Source of the DNA: Promethearchaeota archaeon
GTDB taxonomy: Archaea > Asgardarchaeota > Lokiarchaeia > Sigyniarchaeales > SOKP01
Reading direction: 5' to 3'
DNA: 46,925 bases
Assembly: GCA_018238625.1 (NCBI GenBank)
Contig: JABCSY010000020.1
Coordinates: 1-46,925, forward strand
The position numbers were made by a program, and so were the translations under genes. Below are positions 25,215-33,667 of this stretch, piece by piece. The notes beneath the pieces were generated by a model. It saw only the letters and a list, made by a program, of their open reading frames with translations. It was not told the DNA's origin and searched no databases. Every line of letters starts with the position of its first letter. Within the stretch, counting starts at the first letter, position 1.

Positions 25215-27068
25215 ATGTGTGGTATTTTTGGATTAATTACAAATAATCAAGAAATCTCAGTAGGAAAAGTTGTCTTCGAAGGAATAAAGCGGTTAGAATA
25301 CCGTGGTTATGATTCGTGCGGTATTGTTTCACTTTATAATTCAAAACTATTTATTAAAAAAGAAGCTGGAAAAATTGATGAAATCCAAAAAAAAATAAAT
25401 TTAGCAGATATTCCAAATAACTCTAAACTTGCCCTTGCCCACACTCGGTGGGCTACCCATGGAAAGCCCTCTAGGATTAACAGCCATCCACATTTAGATT
25501 GTTTAAACAAAATTGCAGTTGTACATAATGGGATAATAGAGAATTTTATGGAATTGCGGAATGAACTTTCTTCAGCAGGACACACATTTAAATCTGATAC
25601 TGATACTGAAGTTATTCCCCATTTAATTGAAGATTTTATGAAAAAAGGTAATAATCTTAAGGTTGCTATTATAAACGCATTAAAGAAATGCGAAGGAGCA
25701 TACGCAATAGCAGTTTGTCAGGTTGATAATCCTGATATGATTATAGTTGCTCGAAAGGAATCTCCCTTGATAATTGGAATAGAAGAAGGAAAAACAACTT
25801 ATTGTTCTTCAGATATTCCTGCTTTTCTACCTCTTACTCGTAAATGTTATATAATGGAAGATAACGAACTTGCTGTTTTGAAAGCGGGAGAAGTAGAATT
25901 TTTTGATCTTAAAAACGATAATGAATTGATTAAAAAAAAAATACAAAATATTGAATGGAATATTGATGCTGCAGAAAAGGGAGGTTACCCGCATTTTATG
26001 CTTAAAGAAATTTACGAAGAGCCAAATGCATTAAGACTTACTATGAAAATTTCAGAACAACTTTTAAGTAAGTTTGCAAACGCTTTATTATCAGCAGATA
26101 ACATATATATCACAGCAGCGGGTACATCTTACCACGCAGCACTAGCAGGAAAATTTATAATTACTAGATTTCTTGGTAAACACATTCAAGATATAGAATG
26201 CTCTGAATTTGAGACTCAATTAACAGGTAATTTACAAAATAATTCCGTGATAATTGCAATCTCACAATCAGGTGAAACGATTGATACGATTGAAGCAATT
26301 AGATGGGCAAAAAAAGCAAAATCTGTTAAAATCTTAACGATTACTAATGTTGTAGGCTCATCAATCACTAGGCATTCCGATCATGTGATCGTAACAAATG
26401 CCGGACCTGAGATTGGTGTTGCAGCAACAAAAACTTATAGCACACAAGTTCTTGCTCTTGCTTTGATAGCAGTTTCAATCGCAAAGATTAGAAAAACAAT
26501 ATCTGATGAAGAAATAATAAAATACTACGATGCTTTAGCTGGAATTCCTAATATCATTGAAAAATTCCTTGAAAAAAACGTTGATTTAATTAAATATATC
26601 GTAAACAATTTAGAAAAAAATATGAATTATTTCTTTTTAGCAAGAGGTATTTCAATCGCAACTGCCAAAGAAGGAGGATTAAAATTGAAAGAAGTTGCTT
26701 GTCGGTTTATCGAAGGTTATTCAGCAGCTTCAGCTAAACATGGGCCAATCTCTTTAGTAAGAGAAGGATTTCCAATAATCTTTATTGCTCCACCTGACGA
26801 GACATATAATAGATTAGTTGGGAACGTAATGGAGTTTAAATCTAGAGGAGGAAGAATTATTTCCATTGTTGTGGAAAGCGATGAAAAAATAACAAAATTA
26901 AGTGACATAACAATTCGAATTCCTCAACCTGCTAACAAATATCATAACCTTTTCAGCCCAATTACTTTCATGCCAGCTTTACAGTTATTAGCTTATTACG
27001 CCGCTTTAGCTCATGATTTGGACCCTGATAAGCCATTAAATCTTAGTAAGACTGTGACCGTTCATTAA
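25215..27068 (+). CDS. glmS: Glutamine-fructose-6-phosphate aminotransferase (isomerizing)
   Basis: This 617-residue enzyme makes glucosamine-6-P from fructose-6-P and glutamine, the first step to UDP-GlcNAc. The N-terminal Ntn glutaminase starts MCGIFGLI (catalytic Cys2) and has RRLEYRGYDSCG-like, HTRWATHGKPS and VVHNGIIENF segments. Two SIS domains follow; the first has AAGTSYHAALAGK, ISQSGETIDTIEA and GVAATKTYSTQ, the second ARGISIATAKEGGLKLKEVAC and AAKHGP-like SAKHGPISL. It ends SKTVTVH, matching the mobile C-tail KSVTVE of the family. Length and all catalytic parts are complete. It is divergent from the nagB-like gene and convergent with the beta-helix gene, with a hairpin between. Confidence 0.97.
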   Translation: MCGIFGLITNNQEISVGKVVFEGIKRLEYRGYDSCGIVSLYNSKLFIKKEAGKIDEIQKKINLADIPNNSKLALAHTRWATHGKPSRINSHPHLDCLNKIAVVHNGIIENFMELRNELSSAGHTFKSDTDTEVIPHLIEDFMKKGNNLKVAIINALKKCEGAYAIAVCQVDNPDMIIVARKESPLIIGIEEGKTTYCSSDIPAFLPLTRKCYIMEDNELAVLKAGEVEFFDLKNDNELIKKKIQNIEWNIDAAEKGGYPHFMLKEIYEEPNALRLTMKISEQLLSKFANALLSADNIYITAAGTSYHAALAGKFIITRFLGKHIQDIECSEFETQLTGNLQNNSVIIAISQSGETIDTIEAIRWAKKAKSVKILTITNVVGSSITRHSDHVIVTNAGPEIGVAATKTYSTQVLALALIAVSIAKIRKTISDEEIIKYYDALAGIPNIIEKFLEKNVDLIKYIVNNLEKNMNYFFLARGISIATAKEGGLKLKEVACRFIEGYSAASAKHGPISLVREGFPIIFIAPPDETYNRLVGNVMEFKSRGGRIISIVVESDEKITKLSDITIRIPQPANKYHNLFSPITFMPALQLLAYYAALAHDLDPDKPLNLSKTVTVH

Positions 27069-27106
27069 AGATATTCTTTACTCTTATCAACATTTAAAAT
27101 TCTTCC

Positions 27107-27129
27107 TATTATTGTTTTTAACAATAATA
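27107..27129. terminator. Hairpin between convergent glmS and beta-helix genes
   Basis: TATTATTGTT-TTT-AACAATAATA is a perfect 10-bp inverted repeat with a 3-nt loop, 39 nt after the glmS stop and 49 nt before the stop of the convergent gene. Its position between two converging units suggests a bidirectional terminator or mRNA 3'-end stabiliser. Confidence 0.6.
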
Positions 27130-27177
27130 AAGAAATAAGAATAAGCAAAAAAGTAGTATTAAATGAAAAGACGATTT

Positions 27178-28419
27178 CTAAATAAAGGATGGAAGATACT
27201 TCAATATTGCATTTCTTGCGTTATCAACAATACTTAAAAGCCAAGAAGTTCCAACTTTTAAATTGTGCTCGTCTAAATTTTGTATTACATTAATATAATC
27301 CTTATTTGTTGTATCTATGTTATTTAAAAATTCATCCTTTATTTTCTCATTGCCAGAATATGATAGACATTCATTAAAGCATATTTCGATTTTTTGTATG
27401 TTTTCAAGTAATTCTCTTTTTTGATTTATTAACTCATTTGACGCTTCATTACCCTTAATTGATTTATACAATTCAATGGATTTTTCCATCTTACTAGCTA
27501 ATTGTCTGAATCTTTTAATTCTTTCATTGAAAATAATCTCAAGTTTTTCAAGTGCACCTTCATAAAGCAGTTTTTCCATATCGCTTCCTTGAAAAAACTT
27601 AGAACGTACAATAAGGTACCATTGCCTAAGAGCTATTATGTTTGCAATATATTCAATACAATTAGTAACCCTTCTTTTAACGCTCCAATATAGTCCCGGA
27701 TAGAAATCCATATCCCCCTTTTGAAGCTCTTTACCCATTAAAAGCTTATGACCTTGGGGACAATCTCCGCGGTAAATAACTCCAGCTGCAATCACTGTCT
27801 TATAACCTACTCGACTAGGTCCTACTATTCCACCTTGTCCCCCTAAAAAGATAGGCGGTTGATTGAGCATAACACCATATGCTACATCTCCAATTAAAGA
27901 TGCAGTTGCTTTATCTTGATTAGGTGTATAATTAAAATGAATGTATGAACTTCCCACTTCACTATGGTTTGATCTACTCGTCCCACCTGCCATTAAAATG
28001 TCACAAAAATTAACAATGCTCCCTAATGTCACAAATGGGAAAAGGACTGTTTGTTTAAGACCTACTGTGTGAGCCCCATTAGCCTCCTCCTCTAGAATGC
28101 ATCCCTCCCGGACTTCGGCACCATCACCCATATTCGCAGAATCCAGAAATGTTGATCCTTCAAAATATCCGCCTTTTAATTCAACTTTTTTCCCTAATTG
28201 ACAATTTTTAATGGTAACTGGAGACCTACTACCCAGCTTAACTCCCGGCATAATAAGAGTCTTTTTGCCAAATATTTTACATCCTGAGTGTATCGTAACA
28301 TCCTCAGATGATATCAGATTAATGTCGACTTCCTCACCTATTTCAACCGAAGAAGGATTTGGTATTTTGACTCCTTTTTCAATTAAAGCGGTAATTAATG
28401 AGTTTTTATTATATACCAT
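27178..28419 (-). CDS. Left-handed beta-helix (hexapeptide) acyltransferase-like protein
   Basis: This 413-residue protein has hexapeptide beta-helix repeats through about residue 230 (for example VTIHSGCKIFGKKTLIMPGV, VTLGSIVNFCDILMAGG and IVGPSRVGYKTVIAAGVI). An alpha-helical C-terminal part of about 180 residues follows. A distinctive block, SSYIHFNYTPNQDKATASLIG then GVMLNQPPIFLGGQGG, resembles a group of GlmU-related proteins. That group has the acyltransferase-type helix without a nucleotidyltransferase domain. It could supply the N-acetylation of glucosamine-1-P or act on a nucleotide sugar. It lies directly downstream of the GlmU-like gene on the same strand (52 nt), so a shared operon is likely. 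The exact reaction is not shown by the sequence. Confidence 0.75.
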   Translation of the reverse strand: MVYNKNSLITALIEKGVKIPNPSSVEIGEEVDINLISSEDVTIHSGCKIFGKKTLIMPGVKLGSRSPVTIKNCQLGKKVELKGGYFEGSTFLDSANMGDGAEVREGCILEEEANGAHTVGLKQTVLFPFVTLGSIVNFCDILMAGGTSRSNHSEVGSSYIHFNYTPNQDKATASLIGDVAYGVMLNQPPIFLGGQGGIVGPSRVGYKTVIAAGVIYRGDCPQGHKLLMGKELQKGDMDFYPGLYWSVKRRVTNCIEYIANIIALRQWYLIVRSKFFQGSDMEKLLYEGALEKLEIIFNERIKRFRQLASKMEKSIELYKSIKGNEASNELINQKRELLENIQKIEICFNECLSYSGNEKIKDEFLNNIDTTNKDYINVIQNLDEHNLKVGTSWLLSIVDNARNAILKYLPSFI

Positions 28420-28471
28420 ATAATCATATCACTTTTCTGGTTCATATTTCTTATTTTTTTAATAAAAATAA

Positions 28472-29761
28472 TTATAATAAACTCTTCTTAATAATCCCTT
28501 TATTTGGATCATGGTAATAAAGAGTATTTGGAGGGATATCCTCATTTACTATAGTATGGGCTCCGATTCTTGAATTTTCACTAATGATTTTGCCTGTCAT
28601 TATGCTTACATTTATTCCGGTTTTCACATTTGGACCAATTATTGTACCCAATTTTCTTCTTCTTGAATCAACTAACTGACCTTTAATAGACACATTAACG
28701 CTCTTTTCATCAAGTCTTAAATTTGCAACTTTAGTTCCTGCTCCCAGATTTACATTTTCGCAAACAATTGAATCTCCAACGTAATTAAAGTGAGGAATTG
28801 TAGTATTTGATAAAATAATAGAATTCTTAATTTCACTCATGCCAATATAACAATCATTAGCAATGAATGTATATGGTCTTATAAACGAATTAGGCCCGAT
28901 TAAATTGTTATTTCCGATATAACAAGGACCTTGAATATAAGAGCCAGAACGAATGTTAGTTCCTTCGCCAATATGCACTTTCCCTGTGATTTGAACATTT
29001 TCTTCAATCTGGCCCATTATCTTCTTTTCTATTTTGTCTAAAATATAATTATTGGCATCTAAAAATTGCCAAGGTAATCCTATATCGCTCCAGAAGTAAT
29101 CTTTTATTGTATAACCGGCAATACTTCCTTTAAATTGTTTTATCAGAATTTCCATAGAATCTGTAAATTCATATTCCCCTCGAATAGATTTATCAGTCTT
29201 TTCAATTGCTTGAAAGATTTTAGATTCGAATATAAAAACTCCTGCATTTGCTAGATTTCCTAAATTCATCTCAGGTGTGGGTTTTTCAACAATTTTTTCA
29301 ACAAAACCATTAGGATCTAAAGAGATGATACCAAATTCTTCAGGATTTTTCACTTCCATTAATAAAATTATACCTTCTACTTTGTTTTCATTAAATTTTT
29401 GAACAATTTCTTGATAAACTTTAGGTTCTACCAATAAATCTCCATACATAAATAATACAGATTCATTGTTCGCAAATTTTTTAGCTAATCCAAAAGCATG
29501 AGCAGTTCCCAATTGCTCCTCTTGCGTGATATATTCAATGCTTAAATTAAAATTTTCTTTTCCGTTTCCAAAATAGGCTCTAATAATATCTTTTTTATAT
29601 CCAACTATTAATAAAATTTCAGTAATCCCTGCGGCTTTTAACCCTAAGATTGTGTGTTCCAATAATGGCTTACCTACCAGAGGGATCATAGGTTTTGGGC
29701 GAGAAGAAGTTATAGGCATCAATCTCTTTCCCTTTCCCGCAGTTATAATAACAGCTTTCAT
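28472..29761 (-). CDS. glmU: Bifunctional-type sugar-1-phosphate nucleotidyltransferase/acyltransferase (archaeal GlmU-like)
   Basis: The N-terminal nucleotidyltransferase domain (about 1-230) starts MKAVIITAGKGKRLMPITSSRPKPMIPL, the G-x-G-x-R-x(n)-PK signature. It continues with EEQLGTAHAFGLA, VLFMYGDLLV and EYEFTDSMEILI. A left-handed beta-helix (about 245-420) follows, with IGEGTNIRSGSYIQGPCYIG and ISENSRIGAHTIV. Archaeal members make UDP-GlcNAc or dTDP/UDP-glucose and may also acetylate. The frame opens five codons earlier at ATG 29776. However, AGGTGA lies inside that extension 5 nt before ATG 29761, so the later start is used. It is followed by the beta-helix gene and preceded by the GH13 gene (42 nt away), all on one strand. 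Confidence 0.88.
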   Translation of the reverse strand: MKAVIITAGKGKRLMPITSSRPKPMIPLVGKPLLEHTILGLKAAGITEILLIVGYKKDIIRAYFGNGKENFNLSIEYITQEEQLGTAHAFGLAKKFANNESVLFMYGDLLVEPKVYQEIVQKFNENKVEGIILLMEVKNPEEFGIISLDPNGFVEKIVEKPTPEMNLGNLANAGVFIFESKIFQAIEKTDKSIRGEYEFTDSMEILIKQFKGSIAGYTIKDYFWSDIGLPWQFLDANNYILDKIEKKIMGQIEENVQITGKVHIGEGTNIRSGSYIQGPCYIGNNNLIGPNSFIRPYTFIANDCYIGMSEIKNSIILSNTTIPHFNYVGDSIVCENVNLGAGTKVANLRLDEKSVNVSIKGQLVDSRRRKLGTIIGPNVKTGINVSIMTGKIISENSRIGAHTIVNEDIPPNTLYYHDPNKGIIKKSLL

Positions 29762-29803
29762 ATACTCACCTAGCAAAAACAGATAACGTCTATTAAAGGC
29801 TTT

Positions 29804-31294
29804 TCACGCCTTTTCTACACGAAATATGTGGCTTTTCCAACCCTCTAATTCGATATATAATCCATTTTCACGAAGATATTTTCCTTTATGAATATACTCG
29901 TTCCTTGTAAGCAGATCTGTAAACTTCCAGCTAAAAAGTCCAAAATCTATATCTTCTATTATTATGTGCGCTTTGGAAGAAATTAAACTATAATTGACAA
30001 CAATTAATAGTCGATCCTTATCTGTCCACCACTGATACGAAATAATATTGTTGAAAGAGTTATCACTTGATGCGACAGGTTTATCTTTACATAAGGACCA
30101 ATTTCCACTATCAAACTCTCTTCCGGGAATAATTTTCAACAAATTGTCATAGAATTCCATAAGAGCTACGTCACCTTCTTCTGTCGCTGCCCTTCCTAAT
30201 TGAACAGGTAATTTTATTTCGTATCCTCGTGTTTGACCTTCAAAAATCAATCGAGCCCCAGGTAACGTTGATGTAATAACAACAGCAGCTTTTGAGGCTT
30301 CAGTTCCAAACACCGTTATAGCTCTTGGTTCATCGTGATTTTCAATAAAGCGAAGCAATTTACTTTGGTAATCCCAATCTGCTTTGAGATGTTCGTTGAC
30401 TCTCTGAGCACTATCATTAGCTAACCGTTCGTATAGTTTCTTATCATAACAATAATCAAATCCTTGCTTCATCAATTCGAATTCCATATCCCAATACACT
30501 TCAGCTATAAACTTAAAATCGGGGAATTTATTTTTTACAGCAACAATAATTTCTTCCCAAAATTCTTTTTCAAGAGCCTGACCTGCTTTTTCCTCCCATG
30601 TGCGGCTAAAAACGCTATTAGTCATTAACATTGCCATATCACATCTAACACCATCACATTGTTGGGCGATCGAAAGTAGCGTGTTAATAGCTTTTGAACG
30701 AGCTTCAGACGAAAACGCATTGATTTGCACGGTGTCGGTCCAGGGAGGAAAATTCGGATCGCGACCATGAGCATAAACAATATCACCTAAAGAGAAATAG
30801 TCGTAGGGTTTAGTTATCAAATCATCTAAAGTTCCTTTTATAAAAACATCTGATTTTTCAAGCGTCCAGAGATGATCAGTCGAAACATGATTAGGTACGT
30901 AATCTAAAATAAGTAGTAAATCGTGGTCCGCTAAATCAGCTCTAAATGATTTAAGCGCATCAGAACCTCCTAATTGAGAACTAACATGATAATAATATAC
31001 TGAATATGGCGAACCAATAACATCATCGGTATTAAAATAGTGTAACGCCTTGCGATATTCTTCTTGTAAACCTTCATGGTTTATCGCAATTTCCCTTCCT
31101 ATAGGACTACGTTCCCAAACACCCATCATCCACACGACATCAAAAGGAGTTAATTCTTGATCTATTAATTCTATGGGTATTGAATCAAGTTTAATATTAT
31201 GACCATAAATATCAGATAAATTCGCTAACCACGGCCACGTGTTAATTTCGTAAATTTTAGGGTGTTTAGGCCATACAATCTTTTTTATTGACAT
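29804..31294 (-). CDS. GH13-family alpha-glucan enzyme (alpha-amylase type)
   Basis: This 496-residue protein has a (beta/alpha)8 barrel with the four GH13 regions. DYVPNH is region I, DGVRCDMAM is region II with the nucleophile Asp, FIAEVYWD is region III with the acid/base Glu, and FIENHDE is region IV. A C-terminal beta domain follows from about residue 390. All catalytic residues are present. No signal peptide is visible, so it acts inside the cell, for example on glycogen-type glucan or maltodextrin; hydrolysis versus transglycosylation is undecided. It heads a minus-strand run with the nucleotide-sugar genes (42 nt to the GlmU-like gene), which suggests a link between glucan turnover and sugar nucleotide supply. 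Confidence 0.9.
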   Translation of the reverse strand: MSIKKIVWPKHPKIYEINTWPWLANLSDIYGHNIKLDSIPIELIDQELTPFDVVWMMGVWERSPIGREIAINHEGLQEEYRKALHYFNTDDVIGSPYSVYYYHVSSQLGGSDALKSFRADLADHDLLLILDYVPNHVSTDHLWTLEKSDVFIKGTLDDLITKPYDYFSLGDIVYAHGRDPNFPPWTDTVQINAFSSEARSKAINTLLSIAQQCDGVRCDMAMLMTNSVFSRTWEEKAGQALEKEFWEEIIVAVKNKFPDFKFIAEVYWDMEFELMKQGFDYCYDKKLYERLANDSAQRVNEHLKADWDYQSKLLRFIENHDEPRAITVFGTEASKAAVVITSTLPGARLIFEGQTRGYEIKLPVQLGRAATEEGDVALMEFYDNLLKIIPGREFDSGNWSLCKDKPVASSDNSFNNIISYQWWTDKDRLLIVVNYSLISSKAHIIIEDIDFGLFSWKFTDLLTRNEYIHKGKYLRENGLYIELEGWKSHIFRVEKA

Positions 31295-31435
31295 GATTAA
31301 TTTTGGATCGATTCATTCTTAGTATTAGTGAATAATAAATATCCCTCTTAATATAAAAAATAAATCCTATTTTAGTTTCAAATTTCGAACAGAAGATAAC
31401 GAGAAATTTATTGCTAAGTAATTTTTTATCAACTT

Positions 31436-31446
31436 TTTTATAAATA
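31436..31446 (+). promoter_or_regulatory. TATA-like element upstream of the coiled-coil gene
   Basis: TTTTATAAATA fits an archaeal TATA box. It would start transcription near 31465, giving a leader of about 50 nt before the ATG at 31518. Confidence 0.35.
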
Positions 31447-31517
31447 AATATAAATTAATAGACAATCATATCTATAATATCTATAATAAAGAAAAATAAA
31501 AGAAGTAAGTCTTGAAA

Positions 31518-32084
31518 ATGAGTGAAGAGAAAGAGGCAATTCGAAAGCTTATAATGCTGATTTCGGATTTGCGCGCTAAAGATGAGGAGCGATACGAGGC
31601 TCACGTTAATTTTATGAACGAAACTATTAAAATGATTAGTGCAATTGAGTCTCAGATGAATAAACACTGGTCTACTGTGTTAGAGTCCCTCAAGGAATTA
31701 AACGAGGACATAAACAATAATTTAGACAGTTTACTTACTGGAATAAACCCAAAAGGGTTAAGAGAAACGTCTAAATCGCTTCAAGAAATCATGGATACAA
31801 TGAACAAGAGCGTTCAATCGATGAATTTGGAAAAAGTGTTAAGCGAACTTAAATTCTTAAAAGCCTCTACAATGCCAATCCTACCCGCAACAGCAATTCC
31901 GGGGACGGTTTCTGTAGGGCAACAACCAGAACTAATTTCAGCTAATATTAATCTAAAACCTCCCGTTGGTGCAGTAACTCCACAAGAACCTGAAATATAC
32001 GGATTTGTCCCGGGAAAAAAGAAGAAGAAGAAAGATGATGAGGAAGAACCTCATTTAATGAAACCATCAGATTTATTCAAATAA
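31518..32084 (+). CDS. Coiled-coil protein with charged C-terminal tail, unknown function
   Basis: This 188-residue soluble protein has a helical N-terminal part of about 105 residues with heptad-like spacing (AIRKLIMLISDLRAKDEERY and SAIESQMNKHWSTVLESLKE). A Pro/Gly-rich linker (about 120-160) follows, then a striking charge switch GKKKKKKDDEEE and an end motif LMKPSDLFK. No enzyme motif is seen. The layout resembles an oligomerising scaffold with a flexible tail ending in a short docking peptide. The frame can start at TTG 31512, but ATG 31518 is preferred. It is alone on the plus strand between minus-strand genes. Confidence 0.65.
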   Translation: MSEEKEAIRKLIMLISDLRAKDEERYEAHVNFMNETIKMISAIESQMNKHWSTVLESLKELNEDINNNLDSLLTGINPKGLRETSKSLQEIMDTMNKSVQSMNLEKVLSELKFLKASTMPILPATAIPGTVSVGQQPELISANINLKPPVGAVTPQEPEIYGFVPGKKKKKKDDEEEPHLMKPSDLFK

Positions 32085-32142
32085 AAACGCTTGTACTCGT
32101 ATTAGAATTCATTTCCGCGTTTTTAAGATTTACGTATTCAAT

Positions 32143-33453
32143 CTAATACTTGTTTTTCAATCTTTCCATAAAAGGTTCTACGCTTTTTTTGACTTGTTCT
32201 ACGTTTTCGCCGATCTTTTTGAAATTAATAACTATTGATGGTATATTTAGCTCCGTTTTCATTTTATCCTTTAATGTATCGTACGTTTTTGATATTGAAG
32301 GGCACCCAAATACCTGGTTGAAGATTAAACCATCTATGTTCATTCTTTTTGCTGCTGCTAAGTACGAATTCGTCATATTTTCTTTGTTGCATCCAATTCC
32401 TTTTGTCGATGCGTTCATTAGAAAACGAGAGTAATCTTCAACGGGGTCGGAATTTTTTGATAAAGGGATTTCTTCCAATAAACCTAGTAAGTCCCAATCA
32501 GCATATATTATCCTTCCACCCAATTTATAAATAATTTCGTGTACTTCAGGTTCCCACCCTTGGTACATTGGGGCAAATAACACCCTTGGCATGTGAGAAA
32601 CGTCCATTCCTATACCTTTCTTGATCCTTTCTCTCATTTCTTTAACTAATTGACTCATATTATTTAAGTATCTTTGGGCGTTAGAATTATAATCTTGAAA
32701 TGTTATTGTTAGAAGCGCTAGAATTTCCGCAAAGGATGCAGGATTACAAGGATAGAAATTTGAAGAGCTGATCTCATAAAGAATTGTTTTATAAAATCGC
32801 TTTACCTGATTTCCTATTCGGAATTGTTTTTGTAAGCTATTATCTGTGACAAAGTTTCCTGTTATACCCTCTAGATCACTGATCGCCCTTTTTACGCTAT
32901 TTACCATTTGTTCTAGTGCTATATTCTCATTTTCTGGAGTTTTAGGAGGAACCTCAATCGTTATTTGATTAGGGACTGTTGTTTTTAACGATTCAGAAAA
33001 CTTATTCCATTCACCACAACGCATAGCGAAGTTAAGATTAGCGTCTAAGTTTTTCCCCTTTGATAAATGCATTCCATAAAGAGCGTTAATTCCATAGCAC
33101 AATTCAGAAGGAACGCCATCGTTAACGCCTAATTCGTACATTTCATTATATTTACTATGAATAGATGTAATAACATCTTCAAGAATTTTATCGACTATTT
33201 TTAATACGTCAAATTGACGAGCTAAATCTAGAAATTTTGAAGTTAAACTCCAACCTAACACGCTGGTGGCAGAATTTAACATCATTAAGTACTTATTAAC
33301 CTCAAATGATTCCATCCGAATTGGAAAAACTGGAATCCCCCCAACTGCAAAAGCTAAATCGGGGAATCCTAAAGCGACTGAAATTAATTTTTTCCTTTCT
33401 TTAAACTTTTTCTTCTTTAGATACTCTCTGCCTGTTAAAAAATTATAAGCCAT
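32143..33453 (-). CDS. 2-hydroxyacyl-CoA dehydratase D-like (HgdB/BcrC-family) protein, orphan
   Basis: This 436-residue protein resembles the Fe-S cluster-binding subunits of 2-hydroxyglutaryl-CoA dehydratase and benzoyl-CoA reductase. It has an N-terminal domain with scattered cysteines (VPSELCYGIN, AMRCGEW), a central helical region, and a C-terminal Rossmann-like part with RVLFAPMYQGWEPEVHEIIY, GRIIYADWDLLG and DGLIFNQVFGCPS. The genuine enzymes need a second similar subunit and an ATP-dependent activator (HgdC). Neither is in this window, so this could be an orphan of the family with another Fe-S or double-cubane function. It is flanked by gaps and is convergent with the coiled-coil gene. 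Confidence 0.75.
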   Translation of the reverse strand: MAYNFLTGREYLKKKKFKERKKLISVALGFPDLAFAVGGIPVFPIRMESFEVNKYLMMLNSATSVLGWSLTSKFLDLARQFDVLKIVDKILEDVITSIHSKYNEMYELGVNDGVPSELCYGINALYGMHLSKGKNLDANLNFAMRCGEWNKFSESLKTTVPNQITIEVPPKTPENENIALEQMVNSVKRAISDLEGITGNFVTDNSLQKQFRIGNQVKRFYKTILYEISSSNFYPCNPASFAEILALLTITFQDYNSNAQRYLNNMSQLVKEMRERIKKGIGMDVSHMPRVLFAPMYQGWEPEVHEIIYKLGGRIIYADWDLLGLLEEIPLSKNSDPVEDYSRFLMNASTKGIGCNKENMTNSYLAAAKRMNIDGLIFNQVFGCPSISKTYDTLKDKMKTELNIPSIVINFKKIGENVEQVKKSVEPFMERLKNKY

Positions 33454-33667
33454 TTTTAAAACTGAAGTAAAAGAAACGACATCGTCAGCGTATAGGCTCG
33501 TTTTAGGACCATCTCATGTTGCTGTTATAATTTATAATTTTTTAGGACTACAATTTAAAGTTAGTTATTTAAATATAATAAAATTTATGAGGTAATTAGA
33601 TAAACTATCAATATTTATTATTGGTTATGGAAATAAAATTTATTCTTCAAAGGATCAAAATATTTAA

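Noticed and set aside
28472..29776. ATG 29776 as start of the GlmU-like gene
   Set aside because: The extension MLGEY contains the AGGTGA that serves the downstream ATG, and the family starts at MKAVI.
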